This document shows, piece by piece, positions 51,244-60,145 of a stretch of 64,000 nt of DNA (position 1 is the stretch's first letter; each line of letters begins with the position of its first letter). A program made the position numbers and the translations under genes. The notes under the pieces are model-generated. The model was given only the letters and a program-made list of their open reading frames with translations. It was not told where the DNA came from and did not search any database. Where the stretch lies: the NCBI RefSeq assembly GCF_028649535.1, contig NZ_JAQSJE010000009.1, positions 339,388 through 403,387 of the forward strand, given 5' to 3'. Source of the DNA: Mannheimia cairinae (GTDB lineage Bacteria; Pseudomonadota; Gammaproteobacteria; Enterobacterales; Pasteurellaceae).

Positions 51244-52707
51244 TTAGCCCATTCGATAGTTCGGAGCTTCTTTTGTAATCGTTACATCGTGCACGTGGCT
51301 TTCTTTGATACCCGCACCGCTGATACGAACAAATTGAGCTTTAGTGCGTAAATCTTCGATGGTTGCTGAACCTGTTAAGCCCATACAAGAACGTAATCCG
51401 CCCATTTGTTGGTGGATAATTTCTTTTAAGTACCCTTTGTAAGGAATACGTCCTTCAATACCTTCTGGCACGAGTTTATCCGCTGCATTATCTGATTGGA
51501 AATAACGATCTGATGAACCTTTACTCATTGCACCCAATGATCCCATTCCACGGTAAGATTTAAATGCTCGACCTTGGTATAACTCAATTTCGCCCGGAGC
51601 TTCTTCTGTACCTGCAAACATTGAACCAACCATTACACAACTTGCACCTGCAGCAATCGCTTTTGAAATATCGCCAGAATAGCGAATACCACCGTCGGCA
51701 ATAACAGGAATACCTCGTCCTTCTAGTGCTGTCGCAGCTTCAGAAATTGCCGTAATTTGTGGTACACCTACACCTGTTACGATACGAGTAGTACAAATTG
51801 AACCTGGTCCAATCCCAACTTTGACGGCACTTGCTCCAGCATCAGCCAGTGCAATCGCACCTTCTGCCGTTGCAATATTACCGGCAATAATCGGTAAATC
51901 TGGATATTTTGCACGAGTTTCACGCACACGTTGCAATACACCTTCTGAATGACCGTGTGATGAATCAATTAATAAAACATCAACACCTGCTTTCACTAGT
52001 GCTTCAATACGCTCTTCATTACCAGGGCCAGCCCCTACTGCCGCTCCAACACGTAAGCGTCCGAATTCATCTTTACACGCATTTGGTTTACTTTCTGCTT
52101 TTTGATAGTCTTTTAGTGTGATCATCCCTTTAAGTTTAAATTCATCATTTACCACTAAAACTTTTTCAACACGGTGTTCGTGCATTAAGCTGAAAATTTC
52201 TTCACGAGTTGCACCTTCTTTAACTGTTACTAAACGCTCTTTCGGGGTCATAAATTCACGCACTGTTTTGCTTAAATCATTCACAAAACGGGTATCTCGC
52301 CCAGTAATAATGCCGACTAAATTTTGTTGTACATCAACAACAGGATACCCTGCAAAACCATTTTGTTTTACCAAAGTTGCTAATTCAGCCAAAGTGATAT
52401 CAGGTGAAACAGTAACCGGTTCTGAAACAATCCCGCTTTCAAATTTTTTCACTTTACGTACACGATCTGCCTGGCGTTCAATAGACATATTCTTATGAAT
52501 AAAGCCAATTCCACCTTCTTGAGCAAGCGAAATTGCTAATTTAGTTTCAGTAACGGTATCCATTGCGGCTGAAAGCATAGGAATATTTAAGCGAATTGTT
52601 TTTGTTAATTGAGTTGAAAGATCGGCCGTATTAGGAAGCACAGTTGAATGTGCAGGAACGAGAAGAACATCATCAAATGTAAGGGCTTCTGTTTTGATAC
52701 GTAACAT
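51244..52707 (-). CDS. guaB: IMP dehydrogenase
   Basis: Oxidises IMP to XMP, the committed step to GMP. The 487-residue protein has the barrel with [15 protein letters not shown] at the start, two CBS domains (about 95-205), the catalytic cysteine in GPGSICTTR, and the flap region with RYFQ. Preceded by a strong promoter with a PurR box, so purine-repressed. Three unrelated genes separate it from guaA. Confidence 0.97.
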   Translation of the reverse strand: MLRIKTEALTFDDVLLVPAHSTVLPNTADLSTQLTKTIRLNIPMLSAAMDTVTETKLAISLAQEGGIGFIHKNMSIERQADRVRKVKKFESGIVSEPVTVSPDITLAELATLVKQNGFAGYPVVDVQQNLVGIITGRDTRFVNDLSKTVREFMTPKERLVTVKEGATREEIFSLMHEHRVEKVLVVNDEFKLKGMITLKDYQKAESKPNACKDEFGRLRVGAAVGAGPGNEERIEALVKAGVDVLLIDSSHGHSEGVLQRVRETRAKYPDLPIIAGNIATAEGAIALADAGASAVKVGIGPGSICTTRIVTGVGVPQITAISEAATALEGRGIPVIADGGIRYSGDISKAIAAGASCVMVGSMFAGTEEAPGEIELYQGRAFKSYRGMGSLGAMSKGSSDRYFQSDNAADKLVPEGIEGRIPYKGYLKEIIHQQMGGLRSCMGLTGSATIEDLRTKAQFVRISGAGIKESHVHDVTITKEAPNYRMG

Positions 52708-52767
52708 TGCAATAATTCCTTAAAAAGTAATTAATATTGAAAAACTGTATTGGAAAATTGCGAGCGG

Positions 52768-52818
52768 ATTATACAGGTAAAGTCTAATATTGTAAATCTC
52801 CCAAGCAAACGTTTTCGT
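52768..52818 (-). promoter_or_regulatory. guaB promoter with PurR box
   Basis: Minus strand: ACGAAAACGTTTGCTT (52818-52803) matches the PurR consensus ACGCAAACGTTTGCGT at 14 of 16 positions. Six bases later come -35 TTTACA (52796-52791), a 17-bp spacer and a perfect -10 TATAAT (52773-52768). Confidence 0.82.
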
Positions 52819-52842
52819 GATTTTTGAGAAAAATAAATAGAT

Positions 52843-52881
52843 AAAAGAAGGCTAGAATCTAACGTATTCTAGCCTTCTTTT
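52843..52881. terminator. Terminator of the 5'-nucleotidase gene
   Basis: AAAAGAAGGCTAGAAT (52843-52858) is exactly inverted at 52866-52881, with 7 bases in the loop; T-rich on both strands. It also separates this gene from the guaB promoter. Confidence 0.92.
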
Positions 52882-52890
52882 ATTTTATAG

Positions 52891-54558
52891 TTAATCTAAG
52901 CCAATTAATCTCCAGCGATTATGTGAAACACCTTCAATTTTGCCATTTTTAACATTGGTCAGATAACTAATCATCATATTCTGGATTGTGCCAGCTTCTG
53001 AGCCCATTGCGACTTTAGATTCCCATAATACAGGGATATTTTGGCCTTCAAAAATACCGCCTTTTTTACTTAGTTGCCCGAAACGATACGAATTCATACC
53101 GACTTTTAATTTCATATCATCGGTAATGGCTTTTCCATCGGCTAATTTCAATTCCGTAATTTTACTGCCACTTGGGTTGCGTAAATCCACGTTGTAGCTT
53201 ACACCACCAAAAATATCAAAGGTTACGTATTTTGATTTGCCACGAACTTCATTGTAACGATATTCTTTGTCCCCCGGTTGGATTGTATCAAAATAATCTG
53301 CCGACCATTCCATATACTGTTTAAGTTGCTTACCAGTCAATTCATAAACAGTTACATCACCACCAGCATAACGGTAGTTATAGATAATATCTTTTTTCTT
53401 AATTGGGCCTTTATCTAAACGCACTGTTTCATAGTCAAATGCGAAAGAGACTACATCGGCTTTACTATAGTGTAATTGAGCATCAGTGATGAAAGATGAC
53501 ATACCAGTATCTTGTGAAAATGCGATAGATACCCCGTGGTTCTTACCTTGTGGAATCATATCATTTTCAGTTTCACCAATTTCCACATTATTCATTCGAC
53601 GTAGCTCATCGTGGTAAGGTTTGTAAATTCCTTCAATTTTTGGATCGCTTGCAAGATCTTTCATTGGTACCGTTTTAGCTGTTTTTGAAAGCAACGTTAC
53701 TTTGCCATCATCTGCTACATCAAAGCTCAAATCAACTTCAGAAACAACCGTGCCATAACGATGTGGCTCAGTAATCAAAGTATCTTTAATGATTTCGCTT
53801 GGAATGTTTTTGTGCATATGACCTGCAATAATGACATCAATACCATCAACGGCATTAACTAAATCTGCAACACCAGTATCAGGAATATTATTTTCATTTT
53901 CAATTCCCATATGAGCAAGAACCACTATCGCATCTACACCTTTAGCTTTTAAATCTGCAATCTGGAGCTTTGTCTCTTCAATAGGTGAAGTAAATTTCAT
54001 CTCATCTAGATGACCAGTATCTTTCTCAAAAATTTCCGACATTGGTGTTGTTAAACCAATAATGCCAAGTTTCACACCTTCACGCTCAATAATCATTGTA
54101 GGATCGACATAACGGCGACCATCTTTATAATAGAAATTAGCCGTTAGTGTTTTAGCCTCAATATCTCTTACAATCGCATCTAATGCTGGCATACCAAAGT
54201 TAAATTCGTGGTTACCTAGAATAAAAATATCGTATCCCATTGCATTTAATACTTTTGGTACTGGGTTATCATTATAGTATTCTGGTGTTTTTGCAAAGAC
54301 TTCAACTTGGTTATCTTGAATAGCATCGCCAATGTCCACCAAAATCACATTTTTGTTATTAGGATCTTGACGAACTTGATTTACATAAGTGGATATCTGT
54401 GCAAATGAGCCAGAACGATCTTCAACATCTGCACCATAACTCCAAGGTACAATACGACCGTGTATATCTGATGTGCCTAAAAATTTAATATTAACTTCTT
54501 TAGCTACCGCTACACTCACAGCTGATAACATAAATAAAGTGCCAAGCATTTTTTTCAT
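52891..54558 (-). CDS. Periplasmic metallophosphatase/5'-nucleotidase
   Basis: Secreted UshA/CpdB-like enzyme that dephosphorylates nucleotides outside the inner membrane. Signal peptide with cleavage after SVAVA (about residue 19). The metal motifs of the calcineurin-like domain follow: GTSDIHGR, DIGDAIQDN, LGNHEFNFG, LAHMG and AGHMHKNIP. A C-terminal 5'-nucleotidase domain (about 320-540) provides the base-binding site. 555 residues, complete. In Pasteurellaceae such enzymes help scavenge nucleotides, including NAD precursors; the precise substrate is inferred only. Confidence 0.88.
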   Translation of the reverse strand: MKKMLGTLFMLSAVSVAVAKEVNIKFLGTSDIHGRIVPWSYGADVEDRSGSFAQISTYVNQVRQDPNNKNVILVDIGDAIQDNQVEVFAKTPEYYNDNPVPKVLNAMGYDIFILGNHEFNFGMPALDAIVRDIEAKTLTANFYYKDGRRYVDPTMIIEREGVKLGIIGLTTPMSEIFEKDTGHLDEMKFTSPIEETKLQIADLKAKGVDAIVVLAHMGIENENNIPDTGVADLVNAVDGIDVIIAGHMHKNIPSEIIKDTLITEPHRYGTVVSEVDLSFDVADDGKVTLLSKTAKTVPMKDLASDPKIEGIYKPYHDELRRMNNVEIGETENDMIPQGKNHGVSIAFSQDTGMSSFITDAQLHYSKADVVSFAFDYETVRLDKGPIKKKDIIYNYRYAGGDVTVYELTGKQLKQYMEWSADYFDTIQPGDKEYRYNEVRGKSKYVTFDIFGGVSYNVDLRNPSGSKITELKLADGKAITDDMKLKVGMNSYRFGQLSKKGGIFEGQNIPVLWESKVAMGSEAGTIQNMMISYLTNVKNGKIEGVSHNRWRLIGLD

Positions 54559-54708
54559 AACGAATACTCCATAATATAAAGGACAAATATTTTACTGTTT
54601 ATTAGAAATTAATTTTGTGAAATTCTTCACAAAACATAGATTTAGCTTTCTTTTCGCTCATAAAACGAGCTATTCCCACCATGTTTACACTATATTTTGA
54701 GCATAAAA

Positions 54709-54746
54709 AAACTGCATCTTAACGAATATTAAGATGCAGTTTTGTC
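54709..54746 (-). terminator. acrB terminator
   Basis: AAACTGCATCTTAA (54709-54722) pairs with TTAAGATGCAGTTT (54729-54742); T/A-rich tails on both strands. Confidence 0.9.
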
Positions 54747-54758
54747 TTTTAAGTGTAA

Positions 54759-57700
54759 TTACGCTTCTTTTGTTGTAGGGAAGTATTTTTCCTCATCAAA
54801 TTCACGTAATGGTTTATGCTCTTGACCTAAGAAAGTATAAATTACAGGTAGTACGAATAGTGTAAATAACGTACCGATTGAAAGACCTGCTACGATAACC
54901 ATACTCATACTAAAGCGAGCAATCGCACCTGCACCTACCGCAAATAGTAATGGGATAAGACCTGCCACCATTGCTGCTGTTGTCATTAAAATCGGACGTA
55001 AACGAATCGTTGCAGAATACACTATCGCCTCATAACGAGAGACACCGTGATTAAGCTGCTCTTCTTTCGCTACTTCGCACATTAAAATACCGTGCTTGGT
55101 AATAAGTCCTACAAGGGTTACTAAACCTACTTGAGAATATAAGTTTAATGTTGAACCCGCTATTCCGGCTATACCTAATATATTCATTACTAATAATGAG
55201 CCACTTACGGCTAATGGTACCGAAACAAGGATTACCATTGGATCACGCCAAGATTCAAATTGAATTGCCAGTACTAAATAGATGATAACAACTGCTAAAG
55301 CGAACGTCATTGCCATCGCATTACCTTCTTGAATAAATTGGCGAGATTCGCTACGGAAGTCATATTGATATCCAGTAGGTAAACTACGATCTAACTCAGC
55401 TTTTGCCCAATTTACCGCATCACCAATAGAACCTGCCACAACACCAGAAATAGTTGCTGAATTTAACTGGCTCATTCGTGGTAATGATGAAGGTGATGTC
55501 GTTAGTTCCATTGTCACAAATGAACCTAATGGGATTGACTCACCACTTGCTGTTGTAACAAAGTAGTTCATTAAATCTTCAGGATTTAAACGATCATTAC
55601 GCACCGCTTGAGATACAATAGGATAAGCACGAGAATCTATATCAACACGAGTAATAATAGCTCCTGATAAGAATGCCCCTAATGTGCCACTTACCTGTTG
55701 CATTGTTACACCATAAGCACCCATTTTTTCACGGTCAAACTTCATATTCATTGTTGCCGTATCAAATTTCAAGTCTAGGTTCGCAAAGAAGAACTGACCC
55801 GATGTTTGTGCTTTTTTCAAGAAATCTGATGCCACTTCTGCTAGTTTTTGATAGCTATCGGCAGTGGTAATAACAAGCGAGAATGGTAAACCACTTTCCC
55901 CTGTTGAAATTTCAGGGAATGCAATCGCATTCACATCCATTGCAACAACTTGCTTACCAATAGCAGCAATATCATTTGAAATTTCAGCACGCTCACGTGA
56001 ACGATCATTCCAATCTTTTAAAGAAATAATAGATAAAGCACTATTTCCACCATTAAAACCAGATACTGTCATCATTGAAGACACTTCAGGCAATTCACTG
56101 ACTTTAGTATCAAAATCCACTAATGCTTCTTGTGTGTAATCTAAGTTTGTATTAGATGGACCATTTGAAATCCCTACAACGAAACCACGGTCTTCGGTTG
56201 GTGCAACTTCACTAGAAAGTGCATTAAATAAAAATGGAAGGCTTGCAAAAATTGCGATCGCAAACACTAACATAAATCTACGAACTGCCAATACTGCTCG
56301 TAACATATTGGTATAGCAATTTGTCATTTTATCTAGTGATTTATTCACTAAACGTGCAAATGCCCCTTCTTCGCCTTCTTTATGCTCTTTTAATACTTTA
56401 CTCGACATCATTGGAGAAAGTGTTAAAGCGGCAATACCCGAAATAAATACCGCACCAGCAAGTGTTAAAGCGAACTCTTTAAATAGGGTTCCTGTTACAC
56501 CAGACATTAATGCCATTGGAGAATATACCGCTGCAAGCGTGATAGTCATCGAAATTACAGGTACTGCAATTTCACGTGTACCAATAATCGCTGCATCAAA
56601 AGGCGATTTTCCTTCTTTAACGTGACGTTCTACGTTTTCTAATACCACAATCGCATCATCAACTACTAACCCGATTGCTAGTACTAATGCTAATAATGTT
56701 AAAAGATTGATAGAAAAACCAAACATTTGTAGCAAGAATAAAGCACCAATCAATGAAATCGGAATAGTAATAACCGGAATAATCATTGCTCGCAGTGATC
56801 CTAAGAATAGGATAATTACTACTAATACGATAATTGTTGCTTCGAAGATGGTATAAATAACTTCGCTGATAGAGCTATCAATAGCAATAGTTTTATCGTA
56901 AATAATATCGCCTTCAATAGAGCTCGGTAAATTTCTTACAATCTGCTCAAATACCGGATAAATATCTTTTGCAACTGTTAATGAGTTAGCCGTTGTTGCA
57001 ACAGATACCGCTAAAACAACCGCTTCTTTACCACTTACTGTTGCTCGAGCAACATCTTGATATTTATCTAATTCAACAGTAGCAATATCTTTTAATTTAA
57101 TTGTTCTACCATCAGGTGTGGTTGTCACCGTTACTTCTTCTAACTCTTCAACTGAAGGTGTTGTTGATAATACTTTATTCCGATACACCGTATAGTAGCC
57201 ATTTGAGTTACCCGCAGCTGTTTGTAAGTTATTTGCACTTAACGCAGATAATACTGCAGCACCTGATAACTTATTACTTGCCATTTTATCTGGATCTAAC
57301 CAAATACGTAAACCAAATGAAGAACCATATACATCAACACTAGAAATACCGTTTACGGTAAAAAATTGAGGCTTAACAACACGATTAATATAGTCTGTTA
57401 CCTGTGAGGTATTTAATTCATCAGATACAAAACGAATATACATTAACGCATCATTAGAACCTGTTGATACACTAATTGACGGGTCATCAATACCACTTGG
57501 TAAATTTGAACGAACCGCATTTACTTTTGCTGAAATATCAGAAAGTGCTGCATTCGGATCAGTATTTAACTTCATTTTTGCCGTTACTGTTGTTGTACTT
57601 GGCGAGCTTGATGAAGTCATATAGTCAATATTATCTGCTTGAGCAACAGCCTCTTCTAACTGTGAGGTTACAAGTGCTTGCATTAAACTTGCATCAGCAC

Positions 57701-57857
57701 CAGAATAGTTAACACTCACCGTTACAATAGAAACTGTCATCTCAGGATATTCACGCACCTGCAATTTATCAATCGATTGTAAGCCTAAAATAGTAATTAA
57801 TAAGCTAATACAAACCGCTAATACAGGCCGCTTAATAAAGATGTCGGTAAATTTCAC
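54759..57857 (-). CDS. acrB: AcrB-type RND multidrug efflux pump
   Basis: Proton-driven inner-membrane pump that expels drugs and detergents with a periplasmic adaptor and an outer-membrane channel. The 1032-residue protein has the RND layout of 12 membrane segments and two large periplasmic loops. The TM4 proton-relay pair is in GLVVDDAIVVLENVERH. Length and neighbours (acrR, acrA) match the H. influenzae AcrB locus. It begins 11 bp after acrA. No TolC gene is in the operon, so the outer-membrane partner is elsewhere. Confidence 0.95.
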   Translation of the reverse strand: MKFTDIFIKRPVLAVCISLLITILGLQSIDKLQVREYPEMTVSIVTVSVNYSGADASLMQALVTSQLEEAVAQADNIDYMTSSSSPSTTTVTAKMKLNTDPNAALSDISAKVNAVRSNLPSGIDDPSISVSTGSNDALMYIRFVSDELNTSQVTDYINRVVKPQFFTVNGISSVDVYGSSFGLRIWLDPDKMASNKLSGAAVLSALSANNLQTAAGNSNGYYTVYRNKVLSTTPSVEELEEVTVTTTPDGRTIKLKDIATVELDKYQDVARATVSGKEAVVLAVSVATTANSLTVAKDIYPVFEQIVRNLPSSIEGDIIYDKTIAIDSSISEVIYTIFEATIIVLVVIILFLGSLRAMIIPVITIPISLIGALFLLQMFGFSINLLTLLALVLAIGLVVDDAIVVLENVERHVKEGKSPFDAAIIGTREIAVPVISMTITLAAVYSPMALMSGVTGTLFKEFALTLAGAVFISGIAALTLSPMMSSKVLKEHKEGEEGAFARLVNKSLDKMTNCYTNMLRAVLAVRRFMLVFAIAIFASLPFLFNALSSEVAPTEDRGFVVGISNGPSNTNLDYTQEALVDFDTKVSELPEVSSMMTVSGFNGGNSALSIISLKDWNDRSRERAEISNDIAAIGKQVVAMDVNAIAFPEISTGESGLPFSLVITTADSYQKLAEVASDFLKKAQTSGQFFFANLDLKFDTATMNMKFDREKMGAYGVTMQQVSGTLGAFLSGAIITRVDIDSRAYPIVSQAVRNDRLNPEDLMNYFVTTASGESIPLGSFVTMELTTSPSSLPRMSQLNSATISGVVAGSIGDAVNWAKAELDRSLPTGYQYDFRSESRQFIQEGNAMAMTFALAVVIIYLVLAIQFESWRDPMVILVSVPLAVSGSLLVMNILGIAGIAGSTLNLYSQVGLVTLVGLITKHGILMCEVAKEEQLNHGVSRYEAIVYSATIRLRPILMTTAAMVAGLIPLLFAVGAGAIARFSMSMVIVAGLSIGTLFTLFVLPVIYTFLGQEHKPLREFDEEKYFPTTKEA

Positions 57858-57868
57858 TTACTACTCCA

Positions 57869-59074
57869 TTAAAGTTTACTGTTTGTTGCTGGGGTTGTTA
57901 TCCCAATAGCTTCAACATCTGATACTTTTACTAAAGCATTATTACTTAAACGTTGTAAACCACCGGTCACAATTAAATCGCCAGCCTTAACGCCTTTACC
58001 TAATTGTGAATAGTTACCCCTACGATCTACAGTTTTAACCTCAACTTGTTTTGCACGATAGATTTTATTTACATCTAAACTTGGGTTTTGTTCAGCCATT
58101 TTTGTAACCATTTCTTTATCTTCATCAGATAAAGGTTGTAAAACATAAACGGTCTCACCATACATTGCATAAGCTACCGCAATTTGAGGCACAACAATTT
58201 GCCCAACCTCTGTTGGTAATGCCACATTTAAACGAGCAAACATACCTGAAAGTAATTTATTTTGACCTTCTTCAATTACTGCTTCTACATTAATTAAGCC
58301 AGTTAGACGATCTACCGCTGGATCAATCGCAATAATTCGAGCAGGGAATGTTTGAGCTGGCAGAGCATCAATTTCTGCTGTTACTTTTTGCCCAACAGAG
58401 ATTTGCTCTAAATTTGTTTGAGGAAGTGTAAAACGAACCTTCATTGAAGATTGATCTTCTACACGAACAATCTCAGTTCCCATTGTGATGTACTGACCAA
58501 CATTGACATTCACAATACCAGCAACACCACTAAAAGGTGCATAAACCTGACGACGTTTAATTGTTGCACGTAATGCTTCAATATTTGCAACTAATTGATT
58601 ATATGTTGCTTGTGCATTATCTAATTCTGCTTTTGATGCACTATTTGAAGCAATTAATCGACGATAACGATCATAGTTAGCTTTCGCATTTGGTAACTGT
58701 GCTTCTGAGGCCTTTAAATTTGCGATTTCAACACTGCTATCAAATTCAACTAATAAATCGCCTTTATTTACTTTCTGACCAGAAGTTACTAGAACTCTGC
58801 TTACTACACCTGATGCTTCAGAACTTAGCATTGCCCCTTGATTTGGGCGAATATAACCAACAGCTGAAATTGTTGGGGTCCATTCTTGTGTTGTCACTTG
58901 CATTGCAGTAATTTCACTAACTGATTCTGGCATATTAGCAGCAGCCTCTGCTTTTTTGCCCGCAATAAATTGCTGCATTCCAACTACCCCACCAAAAACG
59001 ATGAGCACAATTAACAACGTGAGTACAATTAAAAACTTCTTACCTTTGCCAGGTTTTTGAGTTTCAGTTGTCAT
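57869..59074 (-). CDS. acrA: AcrA-type periplasmic adaptor (membrane fusion protein)
   Basis: Connects AcrB to the outer-membrane channel. A 401-residue protein with an N-terminal membrane anchor (about 13-32) in place of a lipobox. It has the lipoyl halves VGYIRPNQGAMLSSEASGVVSRVLV with GQKVNKGDLLVEFD and RQVYAPFSGVAGIVNVNVGQYI, an intervening alpha-helical hairpin (about 115-170), and a beta-barrel domain. It lies 30 bp after acrR and 11 bp before acrB. Confidence 0.94.
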   Translation of the reverse strand: MTTETQKPGKGKKFLIVLTLLIVLIVFGGVVGMQQFIAGKKAEAAANMPESVSEITAMQVTTQEWTPTISAVGYIRPNQGAMLSSEASGVVSRVLVTSGQKVNKGDLLVEFDSSVEIANLKASEAQLPNAKANYDRYRRLIASNSASKAELDNAQATYNQLVANIEALRATIKRRQVYAPFSGVAGIVNVNVGQYITMGTEIVRVEDQSSMKVRFTLPQTNLEQISVGQKVTAEIDALPAQTFPARIIAIDPAVDRLTGLINVEAVIEEGQNKLLSGMFARLNVALPTEVGQIVVPQIAVAYAMYGETVYVLQPLSDEDKEMVTKMAEQNPSLDVNKIYRAKQVEVKTVDRRGNYSQLGKGVKAGDLIVTGGLQRLSNNALVKVSDVEAIGITTPATNSKL

Positions 59075-59104
59075 ACTTTCTCCATAAGATTAATAAAAAT
59101 AAAC

Positions 59105-59677
59105 TTAAAAAGTGATCGCTTTCCAAGTACGTAAAGTAATTTCGTTTAAATAGGTTTCAAAATTGATATCCTGCCTAAATCGTTGTAAATACTTCATATC
59201 AACAAGCGTGCCAATACTTAACGCATAAAGCAACTCATTAGGAAGATCAACTATAAGCTGCTGTTTCTTTCCTTCAAAAACAAGTTTATTCCAAAATGAA
59301 TCTTCAGCTGCAATAGTTTCTCGGATCAATTCATCAATACCAATAACCGCTTGAAATTGTTTTACTAACTCCAAACGCTCTGTCAAAAATAACCATTTTT
59401 TTCTTACTAATTCTTGATATTGATTGAATAATTCAATTTCTGGTTTGAAATCAAAATCAATATAACTGTTATAGCAGTTCAATAACTGTGCTGCTAAACA
59501 ATGTAATAAATTATCTTTAGTCTTAAAGTAAAGGTATAATGTCCCAGAGGCAATTCCTGCTTCTTTAGCAATATTACGCATTGAAAGATTTTGCAATCCT
59601 TCTTTTACAATAAGAGCTTCTGTTGCCAACAAGATACGTTTAACCATATCTTCTTTAGGCTCAATTCGCCTAGACAT
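59105..59677 (-). CDS. acrR: AcrR, TetR-family repressor of the efflux operon
   Basis: A 190-residue TetR-family protein with the helix-turn-helix LSMRNIAKEAGIASGTLYLYFKTKDNLL at about 28-55 and a variable ligand-binding domain. It is the first gene of acrR-acrA-acrB, so it is probably autoregulated and released by pump substrates. A perfect inverted repeat just before the gene is the obvious operator. Confidence 0.92.
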   Translation of the reverse strand: MSRRIEPKEDMVKRILLATEALIVKEGLQNLSMRNIAKEAGIASGTLYLYFKTKDNLLHCLAAQLLNCYNSYIDFDFKPEIELFNQYQELVRKKWLFLTERLELVKQFQAVIGIDELIRETIAAEDSFWNKLVFEGKKQQLIVDLPNELLYALSIGTLVDMKYLQRFRQDINFETYLNEITLRTWKAITF

Positions 59678-59694
59678 TTCATCTCCCAGCTCAT

Positions 59695-59712
59695 AATGAA
59701 CAAGCGTTCATT
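59695..59712. promoter_or_regulatory. Probable AcrR operator
   Basis: AATGAAC-AAGC-GTTCATT is a perfect 7-bp inverted repeat with 4-bp spacer, ending 18 bp before the acrR ATG, in the form typical of TetR-family operators. Confidence 0.75.
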
Positions 59713-59917
59713 TTAACTTTTTTTCTAAAAAAAGAAAGAAAAAACTCAGTGTAAAAACAGAATAAAACGCTTGCCAAAAACTAATTTATCGTACAAGCGG
59801 TCATTTTTTCCTAAAACTTTGCAAAAATCACACAATCTATAATCTGCACAAGAGACTTTCTATTTATTTTTGTGCTACTATTCACTCTTAATTTAACCTA
59901 CTTATTTTTATTTAGAT

Positions 59918-60139
59918 ATGGCAACAAAATCGAAATATCATACAAAACAATTTGATAGTCTTATGACTGATTTAATCGTAACCATTGAAAAACACAAAGC
60001 ACCAGTTGATCTTTCCTTAATGGCATTAGGTAATTTAGTCACTAATATTTTATCTGAAAATATTCAAAACCCTATTCAAAGAGAAGCCTTAGCTGATGCT
60101 TTCTCTAATGCATTAAAACAATCATTAAAAGCAAAATAA
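59918..60139 (+). CDS. yejL: YejL family protein (UPF0352/DUF1414)
   Basis: A 73-residue helical protein of unknown function; it contains APVDLSLMALGNLVTNIL and the C-terminal QREALADAFSNALKQS that define the YejL family. It is 6 bp upstream of yejM, the same pairing as in enterobacteria. No membrane segment. Confidence 0.9.
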   Translation: MATKSKYHTKQFDSLMTDLIVTIEKHKAPVDLSLMALGNLVTNILSENIQNPIQREALADAFSNALKQSLKAK

Positions 60140-60145
60140 TATATT

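Noticed and set aside
55673-57712. Several plus-strand open frames opposite acrB, and similar frames opposite other genes
   Set aside because: They are antisense shadows of conserved genes, without ribosome sites or recognisable domains.
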